A DNA stretch of 64,000 nucleotides. Source: Margaritifera margaritifera. Its lineage: Eukaryota; Mollusca; Bivalvia; Unionida; Margaritiferidae. Numbering within the stretch: the first letter of the stretch is position 1; each line of letters begins with the position of its first letter. Position numbers and translations under genes: made by a program. Of the stretch, positions 1 through 10,667 are shown piece by piece. The DNA lies in assembly GCA_029931535.1 (NCBI GenBank), contig JAQPZY010001418.1, positions 1,461,001 to 1,525,000 of the forward strand. The letters are read 5' to 3'. The notes below the pieces were generated by a model. That model ran no database searches. It was given only the letters and a program-made list of their open reading frames with translations, and had not been told where the DNA came from.

Positions 1-110
1 ATACATACATACATACATACATGCATGCATGCATGCATGCATACATACATACATACATACATAAATACATACATACATACATACAGACAGACAGACATAC
101 ATACATATAT
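1..110. repeat. (ATAC)n microsatellite with (ATGC)n core
   Basis: Tetranucleotide tract of ATAC units, interrupted by an ATGC run at about 20-40 and ending in ACAG and ACAT units. It begins at the window edge, so its true length is unknown. Confidence 0.95.
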
Positions 111-2011
111 GCTATATAATTAAAATAAATGGCTTGCAAACGCCTTAAGAGATGCAACCTATCTGTGAATATTAGACCATTATAATGGGTGTTCTCATCC
201 TAGTAATGCAGTGATTAACGAAAAATATGCAACAATTTATAATTCCTATACGCCACACTTAGCTGTACCAGTCCAAATTCGTGTAGAAGTGAAAAAATCT
301 GTTTCGTATCATAGATTTTTCGTCATAATTGCTCCTTTCATTAACTGGTAAGAAAACCAGTCGACTTTGAATTTCAAAACTGTGTCGTGTAATTTCCTTA
401 TGCATTGATCTTTCCTTACATTTAATACATCACTCCCTCCCTTCACTGTATTTGCTAGCCAGCACAATCTTCTTGAAGATTGTTTGCGCTAAATTAACTT
501 TATTGCATCAATGCAGTAATACAATAAACTTGATAACCATTGCATCAGACCAATATCAGGGTGAATACAGCTATTCATCACTGTCATTTCAATTTCATTG
601 TTCTCAGTGAAAAAAAGCAAATGAAGTGGAAACAAATATGACAATCCCTATCGATGGTATCAGAGACAAACAAAACGTATAAAGATATATGTTATACGGA
701 AAGGACACTCCTTTCGATATAACGAAATTATTTTATTTGCTTGAAATGTTGATAAAACTGTGCAAGGACTGTCGATGGCGTATTAGAGACAATGTACGTG
801 AGGAAAGCAGTGTTACATGAGTAAAAATTATAGAACGGTAGACAATATTATTGAACACCTTGAACTCTGATGTCTGGATCTGCAAGTTAAAGGTTAATAA
901 AGCAAACATTTGATAACATTTGACACGTTTTATATTTCAAGACAAAGAACTTGTATATTCCATTGAAACTTGTCGTTAAAATTAATTCATAACTTTTTGA
1001 ATGTTTGAAACTAATTTTAAATAAATAAATAAATAAATAAATCTATGTATTTATTGGAAACTGTTCTTGCAACTTAAGTTCATATAAAACACCTTTCGTA
1101 AATATGATAAATAACTATTTCATAAATCCAAAGGATGAACATAAACTTTCCAGTAATCATGATTGACTGCCATACTAGAATAATGTATTTTAAATTATTA
1201 ATCTCGCCTTTTCCTTTTACAATTCATTGCCTAGCTGGTTTATAAATTGTAACGGAAAAAAAGTTATTGACGAATGAGTAATTACTGAGGAATGTGGAGT
1301 TAAGGTATTCCATGGAATTGGTGAATGTATTCGCTGGGCACTATCTATAGCGCAATAGTGTCATTGACGAGTCACACACACTGATCTCAGCTATCAACAT
1401 TCAGTTACTGTGCGTAGCAAAATCATAATGCCGTCGTTGCTATAGGCTACACCCACATGGGTTGATCAGTGTCCTCGAGGTACAATTGTCCAAAAACATT
1501 TCGCAGTGGGATCTATTAATACTATATAATTCCAACAATCAATTAAATGTGACACGTTTAAATAATTGCACGAGGATGGTTTGCTTTATTGGGTTGGATA
1601 TGACGGAAGATTATGAAACTGAGTCTTGTTTTGGCCAATACTGCTGTCTTAAACATTGCTACAAATTGTACAACTACTGTATATTTTATGAACATGAAAG
1701 ATGCTTTGAACGAAAGAATCAAAACAGTTTAAAGCAATGGCACAGTTTAGCGTGGCTTCATATTTTGCCATAATCAGAGTTACTAAAATGGATTGGAATA
1801 GAGAACAAGAATAAAATTGGTGCTTCAGAAAAGTACCAAGAGAGGACGCAAGGGTAATGACATGTAACAATGTTGTAACACAGGTAAATATACATGAAAT
1901 ATAGATTTGACACAAATAACTATATCAATCCATCTTTTTAATCTCATGTCTCCACACACTTTAATGAAGGCTTCCATAATTTACGAGATTTTTCATTTAA
2001 GGCAATTTATA
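111..2011. other. No gene seen; AT-rich DNA
   Basis: I see no supportable gene or RNA. A short (AAAT)n tract sits at about 1019-1042. A cysteine-containing 103-codon reading frame at 1462-1773 starts from a non-ATG codon, has no recognisable family and lies in ordinary AT-rich sequence, so it is not called. Confidence 0.6.
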
Positions 2012-2190
2012 TTGTTAATTCGGAAATGGAACGTCTGTAAACAAAAACAAAAAAAAAAGAAGAAAAAAAATACAAAAACAAAAAAACAAAAAAACATTCG
2101 ATTCACCGTCTGGATACTGTCTATCCAATAGGTTTCAATTCTAAGATTAAATATGAACTTGATTGGTAAATTTGCTGTATTTGGTCACTT
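2012..2190 (+). repeat. Direct repeat copy A flanking the Penelope fragment
   Basis: Shares blocks with 3243-3372: TGGAACGTCTGT, then TCGATTCACCGTCTGGATAC (one T/C change), then a segment with TAAGATTA and ATTGGTAAATT. Copy A differs mainly by an internal A-rich expansion at about 2041-2092. The two copies lie in direct orientation on either side of the Penelope-like fragment. Confidence 0.7.
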
Positions 2191-2263
2191 CTGTTGATAA
2201 TGTGTGGGCAGAGACATATTCTCAGTAACTGGTTTGGTTGGGCTGTCTCCATATATATATATA

Positions 2264-2865
2264 TAAATATGGGTTTTCAAAATATTCCTTGAATTCGACA
2301 ATAAATTCAATCCTACGATTAAATTTATGTCTGAGTCATCAAACAGGTCCAACATCTTTTTGGATACTCAATCTAGCCTCCTGGATGAGAACATAGAAAC
2401 TGACCTGTATCCTAAACCAACTGACTCTCACCACTATCTACTCTCAACCAGCTGCCACCTCCAGCACGTAATAACAAATCTTCCGTACGGTATGTGTGTT
2501 CGGACCAAGCACATATGCTCTAATCCGGCTAGTTCTGAAAAGAGGCTCGGAGAGCTCAAGGGGCACCTTAAAAGGGGATGATACAGAAGTAGCTGCATCG
2601 AGGAGGCTATTAACAAAACTAGACTCCTCGACAGAGGAACCCTCCTGAAATATAAAACAAAGAAAACAAACAAACGCGTCCCCTTCATGGTTACTTTCCA
2701 CCCCGACACCTCAAAGTTACAACAGTAAATTCGGAGCATAGGAAATCCTCCGAACATCTGAAGGGCATATTTCAAGAAGTTCCTATGGTACGTGCCTAGA
2801 TAACTTCAAACAAGATCACAGATTCAGGCACATATTGCTGAAAAGACAAGCGTTGCCTAATTTGC
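2264..2865 (+). pseudogene. Penelope-like element reverse transcriptase fragment, broken
   Basis: The reading frame through 2270-2580 carries landmarks I recognise from the region after the catalytic palm of Penelope-like element (PLE) polymerases: NPTIKF near 2309, FLDT near 2354, ETDLYPKPTDSHHYLLSTSC around 2396-2455, and ICSNPAS near 2515. After an in-frame TGA at about 2579 the similarity continues in the same frame with KRVPFMVTFHP near 2674. Further stops or shifts follow, with EVPMV readable in another frame near 2778. The catalytic core and a GIY-YIG endonuclease are not seen. In an intact PLE this protein would copy element RNA at a nicked chromosomal end. Here it is a truncated, dead remnant. 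Family assignment is by motif recall and is fairly confident. Confidence 0.75.
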
Positions 2866-2869
2866 AAAC

Positions 2870-2922
<53 letters not shown>
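2870..2922. repeat. (TG)n microsatellite
   Basis: Uninterrupted TG dinucleotide tract of about 25 units immediately after the Penelope-like remnant. Confidence 0.95.
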
Positions 2923-2923
<1 letters not shown>

Positions 2924-3242
2924 TTGATTAAGAAACAAAACCACTGCATTTCCCTACTGCTTTATAGATAATGACAATTGCCCCAAACTAAACGTTAGCA
3001 AATGAACTGAAGTTTTAACATTTTGCATATTATTTGTAGAAAACTGAAAAAAAATCAATACAAAAGTATTGTGCAATTTAAAAATGTACCATCCCCTCTA
3101 TGGTGCTTCTTTTGAGCTATTCAATTATACAAAATTTAAAAAAAATAAATAATAATTTCAGTTCCAAATTTTAAATTCGGATATTATAAGCTGGTACAAT
3201 CTTAAAAACTTTGTACAATAATTGTACAAAGGGGCATAATTC

Positions 3243-3372
3243 ATTAATAATTCTGAAATGGAACGTCTGTTAAAGAAAACATTTCGATTCACCGTTTGGA
3301 TACTGTCAGACACAGAAAAGTTCTCATGATAAGATTATTTATAATCTTCATTGGTAAATTCATAATATTTAA
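3243..3372 (+). repeat. Direct repeat copy B flanking the Penelope fragment
   Basis: Second copy of the block at 2012-2190, without the A-rich insertion. It contains TGGAACGTCTGT, the TCGATTCACCGT block and ATTGGTAAATT. Identity is high in the first 60 bases and falls off afterwards. Confidence 0.7.
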
Positions 3373-5190
3373 TCAATTATACATATTTAAAGGGAAATAA
3401 AATTGTTTGTCTCTATTTCTTTATATATGTTCTACCAGTAAATAAGACAAGAAGAACTGTATCTACATACACAGCTTCCGTTGGCGGGTATGGTTATACT
3501 GCAATAGGAACGAACCACCTCAGGTTACTAGATGGAGTCGTACGCATGCTCACCCTGGGAGATGAGCTGTTCTATATAATATCGGCTATCTCTTCAATTT
3601 ACGGGGTATGTGACGGGTACAGTATTCAGTTATTACATAATATTTTTTGTATCCATTATAAGAAAGACAGTCCAACATAGGAAGTACTCTTCTACTTAAA
3701 GAATAAAAACAGCCCCAAAACACCCGGATGCCAAAAACCAAATCTAGTAACGAGGACGCTCAATAGCGTCCTCTATAAAGTTCATTTTGAGAACCTTTGT
3801 TGTTTCCACTGTTGCAATGGTGGAATCGGCAATCCTGATGATGGGAAGGTTTTAGGCTATTGGAAACATCTTTCAACGCTTATAGATCAAGAGTAGAGAT
3901 CACTCTATTGAGACAGTCTGCGGACTGTACGCTGTTATGTGACCATATACACACATTCATGGAAAATCATCGCACTAGTTTACGAACATGCGTTGTACGT
4001 GCGCATTGAAATTGACTCTTGAACTTGAAACGCGCTTGCATAAGATATTCGGCCATCACAGGACTCTTGTGAAATTCAACATTGGAAGCATTGGCATTTT
4101 ATGTGGAATTGGTATTTTTTGTAGCATTTTTGCTGTGATTTATATTCGTACAGATTGCTTCCCTCGGTAGATAAAACAGAAATGTTTTCCTCCCTTGAGT
4201 CTCTTATTTTTTCAGTATAGTAAAACCTCGATGATAAGGATAGAAATGTCCACAAAAATTTAAATTAAGTAGATTATGACGAAACTGTACCATGCATGTG
4301 CCCCGTATCTTTGAGATTACAGATTTATAAATCACATACCGAAAAGTTAAATTAGTTGTAAGTAAATACGCACACACTTGACCCAGAATATTCTCTTATT
4401 ATCCTTTTATTTGAAATGGTTGTAATATTGACCCGACTTTCGATTAACTAGCTTTAATCGAGAGTTCTCATTTGCTATTATTTGATATGCCATATATGTT
4501 AAAAAAGAGTCTGTTTATGGTTCAATAAATCCAATTTAAACCGGTTATAATTTCGTTAGTTAGATTCATTTACCAAGTTATTCACTATCTAGTGGCAGGG
4601 TCAACACTTCAAAACGTATGTGAAATATTTTAAACATCCAATGCTACTAATTAAGGGAGCAGATGATGGAAACAAGTACAAGTAAAACAAAAAAGGCTGT
4701 TTAAGATACGCATTGATCGAGAAAATGATTCGTCATTTTTTCATTCAAAGAGGCTATTAAGACATAAAATTACCTGCATGTATTGGAAATTTGAGATAAA
4801 TATTCAATTGAAGAAAACGCGGCTCAAAGAACTTCAGAATTGTGTGTGCAAGTAGGATAATTTACGTATATCATACATTAACAAACTCCTTTCTTCTTCA
4901 TCGACTATAAGCTGTCGGAATATGTATGATGATAAGTGAAGATGATGGATTATCTCCCGTGTATTTTGCTACGTACACAGCAAAACCAGTTCCTGAATTT
5001 TGTATGTGATTTAAAGCAACAACAAAAGTAAAAAAAATAAAAATAAAAAATTTGAAAGAAAATCCTTTTGACATATCAATATCTATGTTATGTGTTTACT
5101 AAATTTGACAAGACACATTTAATCCACATTTCTCTTTCAGATTATAGTCTGCAAAGTGAAAATTATAATATGAAAAGTTGAATAGTTGAA
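3373..5190. other. No gene seen; one strong hairpin
   Basis: Mostly single-copy-looking AT-rich DNA. At 3752-3773 the sequence GAGGACGCT-CAAT-AGCGTCCTC forms a perfect 9-bp stem with a 4-nt loop. Weaker hairpins follow, such as CAGTC-TGCG-GACTG near 3920. No reading frame in this stretch has recognisable family features. Confidence 0.5.
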
Positions 5191-5198
5191 TATATATA

Positions 5199-5280
<82 letters not shown>
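5191..5280. repeat. (TA)n microsatellite
   Basis: About 45 TA units with one early TC interruption. The reading frame across it encodes only alternating Tyr-Ile and is not a gene. Confidence 0.95.
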
Positions 5281-5281
<1 letters not shown>

Positions 5282-5319
5282 GTAAAGACTAGAGTTATCA
5301 TGTTTTAGTGTAGACCACA

Positions 5320-5660
5320 TCCTATTAGCGTCAAAACTTAAGCCAAGATCTTATACACAGATGGCCAAAGCATGCATCACTGAAATCGATAAAGTGTTAT
5401 CAAAGGTAATGAATATTCTAAGCAGAGAGTATTCTCTTCTGTCTCTGGTAGGACATGTAACTTTATTTTATTTTTAATGTATTCTCGAGCCTATTAGCGG
5501 CAAAAGGTAAATCAAGATCTTATCCACGGCTGGCTTAAGTATGCACAACTTAAATTGTCCAAAATATGTATACCCTTGGATCGGACGAAAAGAAACGATC
5601 ACTACACTAATTTGTGAAAGATTACTCTTGTCCTACCCTCTACATACTTCCTACATTCAT
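5320..5660 (+). repeat. Diverged tandem duplication, ~170-bp unit, two copies
   Basis: The segment starting CCTATTAGCGTCAAAACTTA at about 5321 recurs from about 5490 as CCTATTAGCGGCAAAAGGTA. Both continue with CAAGATCTTAT, an ACAG/ACGG-TGGC block and a GCATGCATCACT/GTATGCACAACT block. Similarity fades over the second half of each unit. The copies are clearly homologous but old. Confidence 0.75.
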
Positions 5661-7165
5661 CACTACGTTTTCCTGTGTCAAGATAAGCTTTTGGGACATT
5701 GCCAATCCCTATTTTTGCGGCTATATCAATTTTAAATATTTTCTGTTGTATTCCACGGTTAAAACTAACAATAGATAAAACTGTAAGTGAAATATTGTCT
5801 GGATATTCGATCGAAGCTAAGAAAAGAATAATACGTATTCAGCCTAAAACGAAATACTGTATTATATCGTTGTTACAAATCAAGGGAATTTATCCTCGAT
5901 AATCAATATTTAATTCGTTGTCTCAGGAAGATTTTGTAGTCACAAAATAATTGATAAATTACAGTAGCACGAAAACTAAGTGTTTTTTAAGATGGAAAAG
6001 GTTTGAACTATTTACAGACTTGAAACCCATAAACACGCGATTTCATCTTCGTTAAATGCCTATCTCTCTGAAGGGATGTTGATGAAATATCAACAGATAC
6101 TATGAATTCAGTTATTATTAGGTATAAATTAACGTGGTTCAGATATTTATTTTTTTACTGTACTTCAATTGGTTGATATACTACTGCTATATAGTTTTCT
6201 ATTTGATTCACAGGTGGATATGTTTTCGTTCGGACTTTATTTTCGTCGTTTTTGAAGCAACCACGAAGACCACAAAAATAAGTATCCACACACGAAAACG
6301 AATTGACAGTAATCAGAATACAAATGTTATATGTAAACAAATGTCAGATATCAATGTTATAAATCTATACTTGCATAAATTATTCCTACAAGGCTAAATG
6401 TCAAAACATGCTGAACATATTGAATAAAAGTTCATACGCTCTGTTACTCGACCTATATTATCTCTTACTTGACATATATTATCCGCTATTTAAAAAAAAA
6501 AAAGTTTTTTTGTTGTTTGCTTTTGTCTGATCAAGCGTTAAATAAATTGAACGAGAAATCTACTATAACGGGTAATTTGATATAATCGCACCTGTTATTT
6601 GTAGATGCTTGCTGCCTAAGTGCACGTGACAGTCGCATGACAAATCCACGGACGCTCGAGTCGAGTCACATGACCAAAGCAACCGAAACTTTCAAATGAG
6701 CGAATAAGCGAAAGTCGCATCGAATTGGATGCTGAATCTGTTGGAACAGCCGGATGTAGCCATGAAATATGAAATGGTGTGAGCATTTAGGGCTTTTTTT
6801 TATTCCACGTGAATTTAGCATTGGATTAGGAAATATTCTGTACATATTACAGAAAGGACCCTTCAGGTGACCGTAGATCAAGGGCCGCGATAAATACTGG
6901 TAAGTGTCTAAAATATACATTGATGTGTTGCGGACAGACCTATCTGCATCAATTGCATGATTTTATAAAGAGGTAAGATCAGACCTCAACCCGCCCATCA
7001 GTATCAGTACAGGTTTGAGGGCTGAATTATGTATGTACGTCCGTATTACGTCTTTGTTCAAACACTTGAAGTATGGAATTTATCACAAGAATTTGATCGT
7101 CTAGCAATCTAGACATTCATGCCGATTATATCTTCGATCGTTGATACTTCTGTGTAGAATTCAGT
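5661..7165. other. No gene seen; possible E-box site
   Basis: No supportable gene. The segment 6600-6900 is less AT-rich and contains CACGTG near 6623 and GTCACATGAC at 6665-6674, which match bHLH-type E-box and M-box sites. No downstream reading frame is convincing, so no promoter is called. Confidence 0.4.
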
Positions 7166-9310
7166 GCATTATGTAATATTGATATGGTAACAATGTATAA
7201 TATGTATTATGTAAAATTGATGTGATAACTATGTATAGTATGTATTATGTAAAAATGATATGGTAACTATGTATAGTATGTATTATGTAATATTGATATG
7301 ATAACTATGTATAGTATGTATTATGTAATATTGATATGGTAACTATGTATAGTATGTATTATGTAATATTGATATGATAACTATGTATAGTATGTATTAT
7401 GTAATATTGATATGGTAACTATGTATAGTATGTATTATGTAATATTGATATGATAACTATGCATAGTATGTATTATGTAAAAATGATATGGTAACTATGT
7501 ATAGTATGTATTATGTAATATTGATATGATAACTATGTATAGTATGTATTATGTAATATTGATATGGTAACTATGTATAGTATGTATTATGTAATGTTGA
7601 TATGGTAACTATGTATAGAATGTATTATGTAATATTGATATGGTAACTATGTATAGTATGTATTATGTAAAATTGATATGGTAACAATGTATAGTATGTA
7701 TTATGTAATATTGATATGGTAACAATGTATAGTATGTATTATGTAATATTGATATGGTAACTATGTATAGTATGTATTATGTAATATTGATATGGTAACA
7801 ATGTATAGTATGTATTATGTAATATTGATATGGTAACTATGTATAGTATGTATTATGTAATATTGATATAGTGGTAACAATGTATAGCATGTATTATGTA
7901 AAATTGATATCGTAACTATGTATAATATGTATTATGTAAAATTGATGTGATAACTATGTATAGCATGTATTATGTAAAATTGATGTGATAACTATGTATA
8001 GCATGTATTATGTAAAAGTGATGTGATAACTATGTATAGTATGTATTATGTAATATTGATATGATAACTATGTATAGTATGTATTATGTAATATTGATAT
8101 GGTAACTATGTATAGTATGTATTATGTAATATTGATATGATAACTATGTATAGTATGTATTATGTAATATTGATATGGTAACTATGTATAGTATGTATTA
8201 TGTAATGTTGATATGGTAACTATGTATAGAATGTATTATGTAATATTGATATGGTAACTATGTATAGTATGTATTATGTAAAATTGATATGGTAACAATG
8301 TATTGTATGTATTATGTAAAATTGATATGGCAACAATGTATAGTATGTATTATGTAAAATTGATGTGATAACTATGTATAGCATGTATTATGGAAAATTG
8401 ATGTGATAACTATGTATAGCATGTATTATGTAAAATTGATGTGATAACTATGTATAGCATTATGTAAAATTGATGTGATAACTATGTATAGTATGTATTA
8501 TGTAAAATTGATATGGTAACAATGTATAATATGTATTATGTAAAATTGATGTGATAACTATGTATAGTATGTATTATGTAAAATTGATGTGATAACTATG
8601 TATAGTATGTATTATGTAAAATTGATGTGATAACTATGTATAGTATGTATTATGTAAAATTGATGTGATAACTATGTATAGTATGTATTATGTAAAATTG
8701 ATGTGATAACTATGTTAAATTGATGTGATAACTATGTATAGCATGTATTATGTAAAATTGATGTGATAACTATGTATAGTATGATGTAAAATTGATGTGA
8801 TAACAATGTATAGCATGTATTATGTAAAATTGATGTGATAATTATGTATAGTATGTATTATGAAAAATTGATGTGATAACTATGTATAGTATGTATTATG
8901 TAAAATTGATATGGTAACAATGTATAGTATGTATTATGTAAAATTGATGTTATAACTATGTATTTCATGCATTATGTAAAATTGATGTGATAACTATGTA
9001 TAGTATGTATTATGTAAAATTGATGTGATAACTATGTATAGCATGTATTATGTAAAATTGATGTGATAACTATGTATAGTATGTATTATGTAAAATTGAT
9101 ATGGTAACAATGTATAATATGTATTATGTAAAATTGATGTGATAACTATGTATAGCATGTGTTATGTAAAATTGATATGGTAACAATGTATAGCATGTAT
9201 TATGTAAAATTGATATTGTAACTATGTATAATATGTATTATGTAAAATTGATATGGTAACAATGTATAATATGTATTATGTAAAATTGATATGGTAACAA
9301 TGTATAGCAT
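7166..9310. repeat. 38-bp minisatellite array, ~57 copies
   Basis: Head-to-tail array with a 38-bp period. The unit can be written from TATGTATTATGTAATATTGA through TATGGTAACTATGTATAG. Variation is concentrated at four places: TATTG/AATTG, ATGGT/GTGAT/ATGAT, CTATG/CAATG and GTATG/GCATG. Left-half units are mainly of the TATTGATATG type and right-half units mainly of the AATTGATGTG type. Between about 7260 and 7580 units alternate GG and GA, giving a 76-bp higher-order period. A block around 7510-7700 recurs around 8120-8310. Truncated units occur near 8457, 8705 and 8785. There is no coding potential. Confidence 0.97.
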
Positions 9311-9462
9311 CACTTTGAGTGTAGTAATTCTTACTCTTTATCATTCAAACATTGTAATCATATCAATCTTACCTTTTATGATATGATCAACACAACATTT
9401 TCCCAAAATTCTACTACTAAAACAACTACTACTAATACCAACTACGACGATGATGGTATTTA

Positions 9463-10667
9463 TGATGATGATGAATAGTTACAAATGTATAACTATGGTT
9501 TGTTCTAATAATGATGTTGATAGTTGCAAATGTATAACTATGGTTCGTTCTAATAATGATGTTGATAGTTACAAATGTATAACTATGGTTCTTTCTAATA
9601 ATGATAATGATAGTTACAAATGTATAACTATGGTTCGTACTAATAATGATAATGATATTTACAAATGTATAACTATGGTTCTTTCTAATAATGATAATGA
9701 TAGTTACAAATGTATAACTATGTTTCGTTCTAATAATGATGTTGATAGTTACAAATGTATAGCTATGGTTCTTTCTAATAATGATAATGATAGTAACAAA
9801 TGTATAACTATGGTTCGTACTAATAATGATGATGATATTTACAAATGTAAAACTATGGTTCTTTCTAATAATGATAATGATAGTTACAAATGTATAACTA
9901 TGTTTCGTTCTAATAATGATATTGATAGTTACAAATGTATAACTATGTTTCGTTCTAATAATGATGTTGATAGTTACAAATGTTTAACTATGGTTCTTTC
10001 TAATAATGATAATGATAGTTACAAAAGTATAACTATGGTTCGTACTACTAATGATGATGATATTTACAAATGTATAACTATGGTTCGTACTACTAATGAT
10101 GATGATATTTACAAATGTATAACTATGGTTCGTACTACTAATGATGATGATATTTACAAATGTATAACTATGGTTCGTACTACTAATGATGATGAATAGT
10201 TACAAATGTTTAACTATGGTTCTTTCTAATAATGATGATGAATAGTTACAAATGTATAACTATGGTTCGTTCTAATAATGATGATGAATAGTTGCAAATG
10301 TATAACTATGGTTCGTACTAATAATGATGATGAATAGTTACAAATGTATAACTATGGTTCGTACTAATAATAATGATGAATAGTTACAAATGTATAATTA
10401 TGGTTTTTACTAATAATGATGATGACTAGTTATAAATGTATAACTATGGTTCTTTCTAATAATGATGATGAATAGTTACAAATGTATAACTATGGTTCGT
10501 ACTAATAATGATGATGAATAGTTACAAATGTATAACTATGGTTCGTACTAATAATAATGATGAATAGTTACAAATGTATAATTATGGTTCGTACTAATAA
10601 TGATGATGACTAGTTATAAACGTATAACTATGGTTTGTTCTAATAATGATGATGAATAGTTACAATT
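9463..10667. repeat. 45/46-bp minisatellite array, ~26 copies
   Basis: Unit core ACAAATGTATAACTATGGTT followed by CGTTCTAATAATGATGATGA and TAGTT. From 9463 to about 10195 the period is mostly 45 bp, which keeps one frame open for 249 codons as a 15-residue repeat (YKCITMVRSNNDVDS). From about 10196 the unit gains one base (GATGAATAG instead of GATGATAT or GTTGATAG), becoming 46 bp. Each unit then brings a TAG in that frame. The open frame is best explained by period, not by selection: there is no signal peptide, domain or non-repeat N- or C-terminus. Confidence 0.95.

Noticed and set aside
1462..1773. Cysteine-rich 103-codon secreted peptide gene
   Set aside because: Non-ATG start, no signal peptide, no cysteine framework I recognise, and no promoter or splice context.
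3752..3773. Helitron 3' terminal hairpin
   Set aside because: The hairpin is good, but no CTRR terminus follows at about 10-12 bases and no TC 5' end is identifiable.
3830..3880. Hammerhead ribozyme (CTGATGA and GAAAC present)
   Set aside because: The bases between CTGATGA and GGAAAC cannot form stem II, and flanking stems I and III do not pair.
6600..6700. Promoter based on CACGTG and GTCACATGAC
   Set aside because: The sites are real strings, but no TATA, initiator or downstream gene supports a promoter.
7166..9310. Centromeric satellite
   Set aside because: A 2.1-kb array with a 38-bp unit among many other arrays is a minisatellite by size. Nothing indicates a centromere.
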